51,328 bases of DNA, from IMG/VR virus record IMGVR_UViG_3300036822_000043, positions 1-51,328 of that record. One strand, written 5' to 3'. The notes under the pieces are model-generated. The model was not told the origin of the DNA, made no database searches, and saw only the letters and a program-made list of their open reading frames with translations. The stretch comes from a virus. The position numbers were made by a program, and so were the translations under genes. How positions within the stretch are numbered: position 1 is the first letter of the stretch; every line of letters begins with the position of its first letter. Shown here piece by piece: positions 14,538 through 22,722 of this stretch.

Positions 14538-14804
14538 ATGAAGAGAACATTCTGCGATCGCTGTGATAAGCAATGCGTTAACACCACCGTACAAATCAGG
14601 ATAGAGGTGATACATCACACAAGCGACGGCAAGTTCGTGGGCGAAGACGACTTCAAGACAATAGAAGTATGCCTAGACTGTTCTAACCTAATCAAGGAGA
14701 TGGTGCCGCAAGCATTCGCAACGATGAGCCGTAAGGACGAGATGAACGAGCCGATGATGGCAATGACGGAAGCCCCGGTGCGCGTAGAAGAAAGGCGACA
14801 CTAA
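14538..14804 (+). CDS. small zinc-binding protein
   Basis: An 88-residue protein with an N-terminal CDRCDKQC and a later CLDCSN, together a likely four-Cys zinc ribbon enclosing a beta-hairpin (residues about 5-55). The C-terminal third is Met- and Glu-rich. It follows the predicted promoter at 14481-14509. Its TAA shares bases with the next ATG (TAATG). The family is not named, and regulatory or adaptor roles are possible. Confidence 0.55.
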   Translation: MKRTFCDRCDKQCVNTTVQIRIEVIHHTSDGKFVGEDDFKTIEVCLDCSNLIKEMVPQAFATMSRKDEMNEPMMAMTEAPVRVEERRH

Positions 14805-15385
14805 TGGGTCGTATGGAATTCGATCACCCGGCAACTCTATGGGACCATTTCAACATCGCGATGATTCGCGACTTCGAGATGTGGCGAAACACAAGCCCGG
14901 TATACGGCGGCACTTACCTCCATCTCAGCCCCGGCCGTAAGCATATCATCTCACCTCCTGGCGCCGACTGGGTCCATCTCGACTTCCCGGAATGGGACGC
15001 GAACAAAGGCACGATCCCATTCGACGACGAATCTGTCGACGGCATCTTCACTTCGCACGCGATGGACCACTATGCGCGCCCAATCTGGTTCCTGTCGGAA
15101 GTTCAGCGCGTCCTGAAGACCGGAGGATGGTTCGTCAACGTCGCCGGGCATTATACCAGCGAGCTAGCCCACAACTGCTTCGAACATCGGACGCGGTTCG
15201 CTATCGATGTCTGGAAGAACGCCTTTAGCGATCACTACTACGACCAGACCGGCGCGGTAGATGGCGACACTGGGAGAGGATGGAAATTCAAGATCGGCTT
15301 CAATATGATCATGGGCCTGAAGGAGAACAACGTCGTCCTCGTAACACAACTCATCAAAACCGATCAAGTAGTGAGGTATGAATAG
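14804..15385 (+). CDS. class I SAM-dependent methyltransferase
   Basis: A 193-residue protein with the Methyltransf_11 pattern. YLHLSPGRKHI marks the first strand and SAM loop (weaker than the usual GxGxG), DWVHLDFPEWD carries the second-strand Asp, and IPFDDESVDGIFTSHAMDHY is the typical P-F-x-D-x-S-F-D-x-I segment (about 65-84). VQRVLKTGGWFVNVAG is the post-motif helix and strand. The substrate is unknown. Small-molecule or sugar methylation is typical of this subfamily. It overlaps the SDR start (TAGTG). Confidence 0.75.
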   Translation: MGRMEFDHPATLWDHFNIAMIRDFEMWRNTSPVYGGTYLHLSPGRKHIISPPGADWVHLDFPEWDANKGTIPFDDESVDGIFTSHAMDHYARPIWFLSEVQRVLKTGGWFVNVAGHYTSELAHNCFEHRTRFAIDVWKNAFSDHYYDQTGAVDGDTGRGWKFKIGFNMIMGLKENNVVLVTQLIKTDQVVRYE

Positions 15386-16074
15386 TGACAATCACAAACA
15401 AGTGCCTCATCATCGGCGGCAACTCCGGCATCGGGAAGACTACCGCAAAAGTCATGGCCGAGAAACTAGGACGCGACATCCACACTCCGCACAGGAACGA
15501 GCTAGATGTTGAGTCGTCAGCAAGCGTTTCCACGTACATCCGTACGCACGGCCCATTCCCATACATCGTGTACTCGGCGGGCTATAACGAGCTAGCCTGG
15601 GTACGTGATCAGAACATCGACGTAACAATGGAATACCTATTCAGCATCAACTGCGCCGGATTCGTGCTCACGATCTCGGAACATCTACGAATCTTCCCTG
15701 GCGAAGTCATGTCCGCCGTCGCGGTTAGCTCCGACGCCGCACGTATCCCGATGCGCGGTTCCGTCGCCTACTGCGCATCAAAGGCCGCGCTCGACATGGC
15801 TGTCAAGGTGCTCGCGCGGGAGCTGGCGCCGCTCAACCGAATCAACGCGGTCGCGCCGGGTATGGTCGAGGATACCCCTATGACCGAGTACATCGACAAG
15901 ACCATCCCGGAATTCCGGGGGTGGACTCCTGAACATGCCCGCGAGTACGAGGAGCAGAATACTCCAACCGGCAGAAGAGCCACTCGCAAGGAGGTAGCCA
16001 AGACAATAGCCTGGGTCCTAACCGGCCCCGAACAGATGACAGGCGCCATAATTGAGATCAACGGAGGCAGATGA
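15385..16074 (+). CDS. short-chain dehydrogenase/reductase (SDR)
   Basis: A 229-residue classical SDR. The cofactor loop is LIIGGNSGIGKTTAK (TGxxxGxG variant, about 8-22), VYSAGYN stands for the NAG motif, the catalytic Ser lies in AVSSDAAR, YCASK (about 131-135) is the YxxxK catalytic pair, and the end MTGAIIEINGGR is typical. It oxidises or reduces an alcohol/keto group using NAD(P). The substrate is unknown. Phage SDR genes are uncommon. Its position between a methyltransferase and thyX suggests sugar or nucleotide chemistry. The start is GTG in TAGTG. Confidence 0.85.
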   Translation: MTITNKCLIIGGNSGIGKTTAKVMAEKLGRDIHTPHRNELDVESSASVSTYIRTHGPFPYIVYSAGYNELAWVRDQNIDVTMEYLFSINCAGFVLTISEHLRIFPGEVMSAVAVSSDAARIPMRGSVAYCASKAALDMAVKVLARELAPLNRINAVAPGMVEDTPMTEYIDKTIPEFRGWTPEHAREYEEQNTPTGRRATRKEVAKTIAWVLTGPEQMTGAIIEINGGR

Positions 16075-17039
16075 TGAGTGAGTGGACTAGCCACGAAGAG
16101 AAGGAGCAGGACTACATGCCATCAGAGAACAAGCACCTTCCGATCAAGTGGGCCGACGAAGCAATGTACCCTGCCGCGCCGATCTCGTTCGGCGGCACGG
16201 AAGTCAGGCCAAGGGCAGTTCTCGTCTCTATGACGGAAAATCCGCTCCGGGTTATGGCCGCCGCATCGGAATTGTACCAGGGAGGCATCTACGACGACCC
16301 GAGGTACATCACCAACGAACAGGCCATGAAATGGCTAGAGGGATTCCGCGCGAGCAAGATCAGTGCGCCGCTGGAGTTCATAAGCCTCCACTTCTACATC
16401 GAGGGCGTGACGCGGGCATTCACGCACCAGCTTGTACGGCAGCGTACGGCGGTATTCGTTCAGGAGTCGATGCGGTTCGCCGTGAAGGAGAACGCGGCAT
16501 TCGAGGTTCCTACTCCACCATCTCTTGCCGACACCACCAAGGGAGCGCCTGATGATAACGGCATGGCCCAATGGCAGCGGAACATCTGGGACGAATGCGT
16601 CGAACATGTCGCCCAGACGTACCTACACCTAGTCGGCTCGGGCATGCCCGCCGAGGAGGCGCGCGGGCTCCTGCCGACTGACATCACGACGCGAATCCAC
16701 TACCACACCGACCTACGCAACCTAGTCAACCAGGCGGGTATGCGGCTGTGCTCGCAGGCACAGTCCGAATGGAAGCGAGTATGGGCCCAGTTCATCAAAG
16801 CCATCCTCAACTATGGCCCTGAAGAGGAACGCTGGCAACAACGCGAGATAACCAAGCTCTTCAAGCCCATATGTTACCAGACGGGCAGCTGCGGCTTCAA
16901 CGGCCCGGCCGACCGGTGGTGCGTAATCCGCGATCGGGTTAACGCCCACTCAGCAGCAGGCGACCCTCCCGATACATGGACCGACATCGACCCTCAAGAA
17001 CCACTCCGCCACAACGCCGCGCGGAAGCCGATGATGTAA
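16074..17039 (+). CDS. thyX: flavin-dependent thymidylate synthase
   Basis: A 321-residue ThyX that makes dTMP from dUMP using FAD, NADPH and methylene-tetrahydrofolate. The signature region reads FTHQLVRQRTAVFVQESMRF (about 116-135), where the usual RHR-x7-S core has Gln in place of His. The nucleotide-binding tail is LPTDITTRIHYHTDLRN followed by AGMRLCSQAQSEW. The length fits the longer phage subfamily. ATG 16074 is preferred over 16071 because GGAGG then lies 6 bases away. It overlaps the SDR stop. The enzyme would sustain dTTP supply or, if recruited differently, a modified pyrimidine pathway. Confidence 0.9.
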   Translation: MSEWTSHEEKEQDYMPSENKHLPIKWADEAMYPAAPISFGGTEVRPRAVLVSMTENPLRVMAAASELYQGGIYDDPRYITNEQAMKWLEGFRASKISAPLEFISLHFYIEGVTRAFTHQLVRQRTAVFVQESMRFAVKENAAFEVPTPPSLADTTKGAPDDNGMAQWQRNIWDECVEHVAQTYLHLVGSGMPAEEARGLLPTDITTRIHYHTDLRNLVNQAGMRLCSQAQSEWKRVWAQFIKAILNYGPEEERWQQREITKLFKPICYQTGSCGFNGPADRWCVIRDRVNAHSAAGDPPDTWTDIDPQEPLRHNAARKPMM

Positions 17040-17296
17040 TGACTGAGCCGGATCCAGCATCAGAACCAATCCCATATAAACCACCCGTCAAGCCGGAACA
17101 CGTTCACGTATGGAATATCCTGGATGTATGGCAGCCATCGACACAGGGATACCATCCTAGGATAGCTCCGACAGACATGACGGTAGTCCTCATCAGGTGT
17201 CGTACATGCGAACTTCCGCAGACGATTGAGCTGCGTGGAATATGGACACTCGAACAGATCCTCAAGAACCACGCTAGAATCGAGCGGAAGTTATGA
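17039..17296 (+). CDS. small zinc-ribbon-like hypothetical protein
   Basis: An 85-residue protein starting at ATG 17039, overlapping the thyX stop (TAATG). HVHVWNILDVW, VLIRCRTCELPQTIEL and the C-terminal helix fit a small beta-hairpin with a CxxC pair, and His residues near the start could complete a zinc site. Many actinophages carry such proteins of unknown role next to thyX-type genes. Confidence 0.5.
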   Translation: MTEPDPASEPIPYKPPVKPEHVHVWNILDVWQPSTQGYHPRIAPTDMTVVLIRCRTCELPQTIELRGIWTLEQILKNHARIERKL

Positions 17297-17640
17297 GCTT
17301 TAGCAATGACGGTATGCACGATGCCGCGTACGACTTCCTGCGGAAGCTGGGCCTAGAACCTACCCCGGACGCCATCGACCAGCTATCCGGCCCGTTCGCG
17401 GTAGCGCTACGCCTAATGTGCGAGCGCGGCTACGACCCGATAGGGGATACCTGGAAGACAAAAGGATGGAAGGGACTCGTCCACGACATCCTGAACAAGG
17501 CCGGACGCATCAAGTACCACTCATGGCGAAACAATGACTTCGACGGGGACTCCGCTATCGACATCATCAACTTCGCAGGGTTCTACTACCGGCTCGCGAA
17601 CAGCGGAACTAAATGGGGCGAGCTAGGGGAGCCAGGATAA
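17293..17640 (+). CDS. conserved-looking phage protein of unknown function
   Basis: A 115-residue mainly helical protein. Its second half, GWKGLVHDILNKAGRIKYHSW followed by DSAIDIINFAGFYYRL, has an invariant-looking acidic/aromatic pattern reminiscent of small phage proteins associated with nucleotide metabolism, including a faint likeness to DUF1599/Nmad1 helices. That likeness is weak and should not be read as assignment. It overlaps both neighbours by 1-4 bases. Confidence 0.55.
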   Translation: MSFSNDGMHDAAYDFLRKLGLEPTPDAIDQLSGPFAVALRLMCERGYDPIGDTWKTKGWKGLVHDILNKAGRIKYHSWRNNDFDGDSAIDIINFAGFYYRLANSGTKWGELGEPG

Positions 17641-18005
17641 TGCCGAAACGAGAAGGCCTGTCGGAAAAGGACCCACGCATCCCGGCAGCAATAGACCTCA
17701 TCAGGCGTACCGGCGCTAGCGAATTCAGCTTTCGGTACAGCGACGATGAGCCGCCAGTAGTCTGGATGGCCATTGCCAAATGGGGCAAGACATGGGACAT
17801 CGGCGCGGGAGTAAACCCCACCATAGCCCTATTCCGGCTACTCGACCAGGTCATCGACGGCGGTCAATGCGTTCACTGTAAGCGGCCGACCGGGTTCGAG
17901 GAAAGCGTAGATGAGATGCCGCTCGACAAACTGGTGTGCTGGTACCAGTGGGATCCAGAACGCAAGATCTTCCGGCGCGGATGTGAAGGAGGTGAAGATA
18001 AGTAG
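17640..18005 (+). CDS. hypothetical protein with CxxC
   Basis: A 121-residue protein. ATG 17640 is coupled to the previous stop (TAATG) with AGGA upstream. A central beta-rich part (VVWMAIAKWGKTWDIGAGVN) precedes a CVHCKRPTGF knuckle and CWYQWDPERKIFRRGC, together a possible zinc site. Family not recognised, though this layout is common in actinophage accessory genes. The TAG ends one base before the HNH gene. Confidence 0.55.
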   Translation: MPKREGLSEKDPRIPAAIDLIRRTGASEFSFRYSDDEPPVVWMAIAKWGKTWDIGAGVNPTIALFRLLDQVIDGGQCVHCKRPTGFEESVDEMPLDKLVCWYQWDPERKIFRRGCEGGEDK

Positions 18006-18377
18006 ATGAGCGTCAAGGGGCTAGGCTATCGTTTCCCGAACTGTGTTGTGTGCGGGAAGAAATTGTACCGCTATAACACCACGGGATATTGCCAGTCCTG
18101 CTGGCTCATCCATCTGAACAAGGAAAGAATGGGAGAAAATCATCATGCTTGGACAGGAGATAACGTAGGTTACCTAGGAATGCATGATCGAATATATCAC
18201 AGACGCGGAAAAGCGTCTGGCTACAAGTGCGTGGATTGCGGAAAGCAAGCGGAAGACTGGTCTCTGGTAAAAGGGTATCATCCAAATGATGCCGAAAATT
18301 ACGATCCACGCTGTACTAAATGCCACACAGAATATGACGGTCCTCGCGAACGAGACGACAAAGGAAGATTCGCATGA
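18006..18377 (+). CDS. HNH-type homing endonuclease-like protein
   Basis: A 123-residue protein with two zinc pairs (NCVVCGKKL and CQSCW), then YHRRGKASGYKCVDCGKQAE and GYHPNDAENYDPRCTKCH, an HNH-like core with zinc knuckle. Proteins of this layout are free-standing endonucleases, often inserted next to DNA polymerase genes. GC is near 47% by eye, lower than most of the window. AGGAGGTGA lies 11 bases upstream of the start. It sits directly upstream of the split dnaE, consistent with homing into the polymerase locus. Confidence 0.7.
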   Translation: MSVKGLGYRFPNCVVCGKKLYRYNTTGYCQSCWLIHLNKERMGENHHAWTGDNVGYLGMHDRIYHRRGKASGYKCVDCGKQAEDWSLVKGYHPNDAENYDPRCTKCHTEYDGPRERDDKGRFA

Positions 18378-18393
18378 AGGAGGTGATACCGCA

Positions 18394-19341
18394 ATGAGCA
18401 AGAAGATGAGGTACGTATCACTGCACCACCACAGCACGTTCAGTCACGGCGACGGCCATAAGCTTCCTGCTGTCCATGTTCAGCGCGCCGCTGAGCTAAA
18501 TTATACAGCCATGGCGCTTACTGAACATGGTTTACTCGGCGGAACATCAAGTCACTTTCAATTCGAGAAAGCGGCACTTGCCGCCGGGATCAAGCCAATA
18601 TTCGGCTTGGAATCTTATACAGGACCCGTAGACGAAACACGCAGCCAATGGAAGTACCACCTCACAATCCTCTCGGAGAACGCAAATGGATATAGGAATC
18701 TCTGTCAGCTCGTCACACAATCTTGGCGAGATCACCACTATCATCCCACGGTTTCTGGAAGCAATCTCCAGAGTAATTCGGAAGCTCTATACGCTCTTTC
18801 TGGATGCACTGGAAGCATGCTCGCATGCGCTCTTGTCGGCGGTAAAGGAATCCCTACCCCAACTTCAAGAGATGGCTACGGCTGGGATGACGCCCGACGC
18901 GTCATCAGCCGTTTTCACAGGCTATTTGGGGACCATTACTTTCTCGAAGTCCAGCCCTTCTGGGAACTCGACAAGACTTGCCGAATCAATCCTGCGTACG
19001 AACGCCTATCGCGAGAGACAGGCGTACCGCTCGTAGCGACGTGCGACGTCCACTACCCGCGACCCGAAGACTCGAACATGCAGGCCATCCTCCACGCGGT
19101 ACACCGGAAGAATCAATCAATCGATGACGCGATGCGATCCTGGAATTACGATGTACCCATGACCTTGCCGGAAAGCGATAAGGCCCTAGGCGAACGCCTC
19201 ATGAAAACCGGCCTGTCGCGAGGAGCTGCCTGGGAGGCTATCCTGAACACCGAATACATCGCCGAACAGTGTAATGTGACTCTTCCCAAGGCGGCAAGGC
19301 TAGAGTACCCGATATCCGACGACGATTGGAAGCCGTGGTGA
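18394..19341 (+). CDS. dnaE: DNA polymerase III alpha subunit, N-terminal (PHP) half
   Basis: A 315-residue protein starting at ATG 18394 with AAGGAGGTGA upstream. VSLHHHSTFSHGDG (about 8-21) and ALTEHGLLGG are PHP-domain metal motifs, and VPLVATCDVHYPRPED is another. The chain ends LPKAARLEYPISDDDWKPW, exactly where the palm region starts in ordinary DnaE. The polymerase half is a separate gene at 19681. The first 500-600 bases are poorer in GC than the rest. The PHP part may give structural support or proofreading. The two halves presumably associate after translation. Confidence 0.85.
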   Translation: MSKKMRYVSLHHHSTFSHGDGHKLPAVHVQRAAELNYTAMALTEHGLLGGTSSHFQFEKAALAAGIKPIFGLESYTGPVDETRSQWKYHLTILSENANGYRNLCQLVTQSWRDHHYHPTVSGSNLQSNSEALYALSGCTGSMLACALVGGKGIPTPTSRDGYGWDDARRVISRFHRLFGDHYFLEVQPFWELDKTCRINPAYERLSRETGVPLVATCDVHYPRPEDSNMQAILHAVHRKNQSIDDAMRSWNYDVPMTLPESDKALGERLMKTGLSRGAAWEAILNTEYIAEQCNVTLPKAARLEYPISDDDWKPW

Positions 19342-19514
19342 AAGTAGACATCTACATCAGCCGTAAGATCAGCCGCTGCGCGGGATGTGGCTTCCCAATC
19401 CTAGCGGGCGGCCGTTACGGCGAAGTCTTTGACCACGATTGGCTATTCGACATCCTCAACTTCCCGACGAATGACTGGTTCTTTAAGATATTCCACAACG
19501 AGGACAATCCATGA
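19338..19514 (+). CDS. small zinc-knuckle protein inserted between dnaE halves
   Basis: A 58-residue protein starting at GTG 19338 (overlap GTGA with the dnaE N-half stop). It has a CAGCGFPI knuckle, then aromatic and acidic residues. It could be an accessory protein or a remnant of an inserted element. Family not recognised. Confidence 0.45.
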   Translation: MKVDIYISRKISRCAGCGFPILAGGRYGEVFDHDWLFDILNFPTNDWFFKIFHNEDNP

Positions 19515-19771
19515 CTGACTTCACATGCCAATGTACAATTCTCACAATGGGATGCCAACTCAGGGCAACGCAAGAAGACATGCTATGCGATGGCTGTCGC
19601 AGCCATAAATGTAACACGGCAATCTTCGGCTTCGTCAGCGGAGAACAAATGCACGCAGTAATCGAAGGAATGAACATACAATGGAAGCAACAAAACTTGA
19701 AGGTAGCCGACCCGAAGCCGTGGAACTTCTATGGCAATGGGTCAGGTTCGGATGGCGCTACCGACACATAG
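19511..19771 (+). CDS. small Cys-rich protein between dnaE halves
   Basis: An 86-residue frame starting at ATG 19511, overlapping the previous stop. Several Cys residues (CQC at 6-8, C15, and CDGC at 26-29) may bind zinc. It is AT-richer than its surroundings. Its last 91 bases overlap the start of the dnaE polymerase half, an unusually long overlap for this genome, so the true end or reality of the gene is uncertain. Confidence 0.4.
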   Translation: MTDFTCQCTILTMGCQLRATQEDMLCDGCRSHKCNTAIFGFVSGEQMHAVIEGMNIQWKQQNLKVADPKPWNFYGNGSGSDGATDT

Positions 19772-21957
19772 GTTCACTACCGCGCGAGGACCAGGACTGG
19801 TACGCCGACCGCATCCTCTATGAAATGTCTCTCATCCTGCCGCGCGGCCTAGCAGACTTCTTTCTGTTCACGAGCGATACGATCCGATGGGGCAAGGATC
19901 ACGGCATAGCGTTCGGCCCCGGACGCGGCAGCACAGCGGCATCGGCCGTAGCCTACCTACTCCGTATTACGGAGATCCCGCCACATAAATACAAGGGTAT
20001 GCTATTCGAGAGGTTCATCGACATTACGCGGCCCGACCCTCCCGACATCGACGTTGACTGCTCTGATGAGGATCGCTGGAGAGTCTGGGAATACCTCGAA
20101 GACAAGTACCGCGCGGACCATGTCGGGCACATAGCCAACTTCGTGCGATACCGAGGCAAGAATTCCCTCGCGGACGTGACGAACGTCTACAACATCCCCA
20201 TCTGGGCGCGGGAAGGGGTAGCCAACCTGCTCATCGAGCGAAGCGGCGGCGACTCCCGGTTCGACTCGACATTGGAAGACACGTTCGAGCTATTCCCCGA
20301 AGCCCAGAAGATTCGGGATGAGTACCCAGACATCGAGAAAGCCTGCCGCCTCGAAGGTGACGTGCGCGGTATGTCTGTCCACGCGGCCGGGCTAATTATC
20401 GCAAACAGTCCTCTCACCGACATATGCGCCGTATACGAGAAGGACGGCGTCAAGGTGATGAGCATTGATAAGTACGACGCCGAGTACGCCGGTGCGCTAA
20501 AGCTTGACTTCCTCGGCCTAAGCACAATGGGAATGATCGCGCGGTGCCTCCGTATGGCCGGCCTAACACTAAACGACCTATACGCAGTACCGGACGACGA
20601 TCCTAAGACGATTGATGTCTTTAGGAGAGGCGACGTAGTAGGGGTATTCCAGTTTGAAGGCCGCGCGACCCGTCTAGTAAACCGTGATGTTCACCCAGAA
20701 CACTTCATGCATATTGCTGACATTAATGCCCTCTCTCGTCCCGGCCCGCTGTTCTCCGGACAGACCGCCGCATACGTAGACATAAGGCATGGACGCAAGA
20801 GGCCGGAAAAACTCCACCCAATTGTAGACGATATCGCGGCCGATACGTACGGCCAGATCATCTACCAGGAACAGATCCTTCGCATACTCAGGGACATCGG
20901 GGGATTCGACTGGTTTTCGGTAAGCCAAATCCGAAGGATCATCTCCAAGAAAATGGGCGAGGCCGCCTTCCAGATGTCGTACCGGCAATTCGCCGACGGG
21001 GCAAGGAACCTTCACGGTATCCCGGAGGAGACGGCCGACAAGATCTGGAAGCGCTTGGTGACTTCCGGCACATATAGCTTCAACATCGCCCACTCGATCT
21101 CGTACGGGATGCTCGCGTTCTGGACGGCATGGCTGAAGGCGAACTACCCGGTCGAGTTCTATGCCGCCAGCCTTCAGAAGACGACCGGTAATGCCGAGAC
21201 ACAGTTCAGGCTGATGCGTGATGCCCTGTCTCATTCGTACGACGTAAAGCCACCATCCATCGAACATTCCCGAGCCAACTGGAGGCCTGTTAAGGATCTC
21301 GGCCTCGTCGCCGGATGGCAGCAAATCCCAAAGATAGGCGAGAAGACCGCACTACGCATAGAAGAACAGGCAGGTGATTACGGATTCGATGACTGGATTG
21401 AACTCAAGCAGATCCCAGGCATAGGCGACAAGACGATCGCGCGGATGGAAGAGTGGACCCTAGCGAAGGACCCATTCGGCCTATACCGTACGGAGAAGCG
21501 CCTAGCCGCCGTAATGCGGTTCCTGCGCGGTAAGGGGAAGGGCGAGGCGCCACTACCTACCCACAACGGAGACCGGCTAGCCGGCATAGTAGTCAAGCAA
21601 AGTAAGAAAGCAAATACATGGGTTCCAGGACCGCGCGTCATCTATATGGGTATGGTGCGCAAGGTAGAGTACAAAGACATCGTAGAAGACGAACGCTCCA
21701 GGTCTGGCCGCGAAGTAGAGGAGATCCTCCGCACCATAAAGCGTCCTGACCTCATAAAGCGAGCAACTCTTCACTGCTATGACACTAGTGATGAGGAAGT
21801 GTACGCCCGAGTGAATCGATGGAGGTATCCCAGGATACAGAAACAACTGGCGCTGATACGCCCGAACCGCGACGTAGTAGTCATCGTTGGGAACCGCATC
21901 TCTGGATTCGGTACCCCGATTACAGTCAATGATATCTACATCCTAGATCCCGACTAG
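19681..21957 (+). CDS. dnaE: DNA polymerase III alpha subunit, polymerase half
   Basis: A 758-residue protein holding the catalytic core of DnaE. The palm motif is FGPGRGSTAASAVAYLL (about 79-95), with the metal-binding aspartates in PDPPDIDVDCSDEDR. Further conserved blocks are VHAAGLIIAN, KLDFLGLSTMGMI, GVFQFEGRATRL, LSRPGPLFSGQ, YGQIIYQEQIL and the finger segment FNIAHSISYGMLAFWTAWLKANYP. Tandem helix-hairpin-helix repeats (IPKIGEKTALRIEEQ and IPGIGDKTIARMEE) follow, then a C-terminal OB-like part. It would be the phage replicase. Start ATG 19681 is fixed by homology of the residues just after it. The PHP half is encoded separately upstream. Confidence 0.92.
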   Translation: MEATKLEGSRPEAVELLWQWVRFGWRYRHIGSLPREDQDWYADRILYEMSLILPRGLADFFLFTSDTIRWGKDHGIAFGPGRGSTAASAVAYLLRITEIPPHKYKGMLFERFIDITRPDPPDIDVDCSDEDRWRVWEYLEDKYRADHVGHIANFVRYRGKNSLADVTNVYNIPIWAREGVANLLIERSGGDSRFDSTLEDTFELFPEAQKIRDEYPDIEKACRLEGDVRGMSVHAAGLIIANSPLTDICAVYEKDGVKVMSIDKYDAEYAGALKLDFLGLSTMGMIARCLRMAGLTLNDLYAVPDDDPKTIDVFRRGDVVGVFQFEGRATRLVNRDVHPEHFMHIADINALSRPGPLFSGQTAAYVDIRHGRKRPEKLHPIVDDIAADTYGQIIYQEQILRILRDIGGFDWFSVSQIRRIISKKMGEAAFQMSYRQFADGARNLHGIPEETADKIWKRLVTSGTYSFNIAHSISYGMLAFWTAWLKANYPVEFYAASLQKTTGNAETQFRLMRDALSHSYDVKPPSIEHSRANWRPVKDLGLVAGWQQIPKIGEKTALRIEEQAGDYGFDDWIELKQIPGIGDKTIARMEEWTLAKDPFGLYRTEKRLAAVMRFLRGKGKGEAPLPTHNGDRLAGIVVKQSKKANTWVPGPRVIYMGMVRKVEYKDIVEDERSRSGREVEEILRTIKRPDLIKRATLHCYDTSDEEVYARVNRWRYPRIQKQLALIRPNRDVVVIVGNRISGFGTPITVNDIYILDPD

Positions 21958-21971
21958 AAAAGTAGGAAATT

Positions 21972-22208
21972 ATGACTATGTCAGAACAAGAGCAGGAACA
22001 AGAGCAAGTAGCAGTCCGTAATGCTGACGATATGGACTCGTACAACTTCCGCAAACACATGGACTTCAGGCACTCGAATTCCCTTGGAGGCTTCCGTCGG
22101 CTACCTCCCTTCCCAAATGCCTATGTTGAGGAATGCTGGCGATCGTTCCACGACACACTTCACCGGCTCCACCTTTACGGCTACATCAATCACGATCACG
22201 GGGAATGA
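21972..22208 (+). CDS. small hypothetical protein
   Basis: A 78-residue protein beginning with a Glu/Gln repeat (EQEQEQEQ) and ending His-rich (YGYINHDHGE). It has GTAGGAAATT upstream and lies 14 bases after dnaE. Family not recognised. Confidence 0.5.
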   Translation: MTMSEQEQEQEQVAVRNADDMDSYNFRKHMDFRHSNSLGGFRRLPPFPNAYVEECWRSFHDTLHRLHLYGYINHDHGE

Positions 22209-22209
22209 C

Positions 22210-22572
22210 ATGAAGATCTGCATGTGCTATACATGCCACATACGCCCGGCCGGTAACGACTACGGCGGGTCATATTCAGCCTACTGTGCTGAATGCCAGC
22301 CAGTAAGCCAGGACCCGAAGCTAAAGGGAATTCAGTGTCTCTGCCGAGGTTGTGGAGAAGTCTTCGCTACCCTGACTGACTTCGAATCACACCGCCGGGA
22401 ATTCTCCTGTCTGGAACCGCGCGAGACGGGCATGGAACTTGACAATGGAGTATGGGGAACTCCCGAAGGCAACATGCGGCGCGCGGAGAAGCGGGCAACA
22501 GTCTCGGCCGCTATAGAGGCAATAAATCAGAGGCGATCGGCCCCGAAGTTACGGAGAGCTACCGCTCCATAG
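22210..22572 (+). CDS. hypothetical protein with two zinc knuckles
   Basis: A 120-residue protein starting at ATG 22210 (GGGGAATGAC upstream). Zinc-type motifs are CMCYTCHIRP, YCAEC, and a C2H2-like CLCRGCGEVFATLTDFESH followed by REFSC. It is the last gene of the plus-strand left arm. Its C-terminal tail is basic. The function is unknown, and DNA-binding is plausible from the zinc finger. Confidence 0.55.
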   Translation: MKICMCYTCHIRPAGNDYGGSYSAYCAECQPVSQDPKLKGIQCLCRGCGEVFATLTDFESHRREFSCLEPRETGMELDNGVWGTPEGNMRRAEKRATVSAAIEAINQRRSAPKLRRATAP

Positions 22573-22613
22573 CTAATCGTCGAATAGCTCGGGAAGGTCC
22601 CCTTTACCGTCCT

Positions 22614-22669
22614 AGGACGCGCGATAGACCGGAACGTACCCTAGCCCGAATCGGCCCTAAGCGCGTCCT
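22614..22669. terminator. inverted repeat between convergent operons
   Basis: AGGACGCGC at 22614-22622 is the reverse complement of 22661-22669 with a 38-base loop. It lies in the 150-base gap between the rightward early operon and the leftward late operon, where a two-way terminator is expected. The rest of the gap is GC-rich with no other clear signal. No T-run on either strand. Confidence 0.45.
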
Positions 22670-22722
22670 CTAGCCGCCTAGGAGAGCGCGCCGCGACGGG
22701 CGCGAAACGAGCCGCCGGTAGG

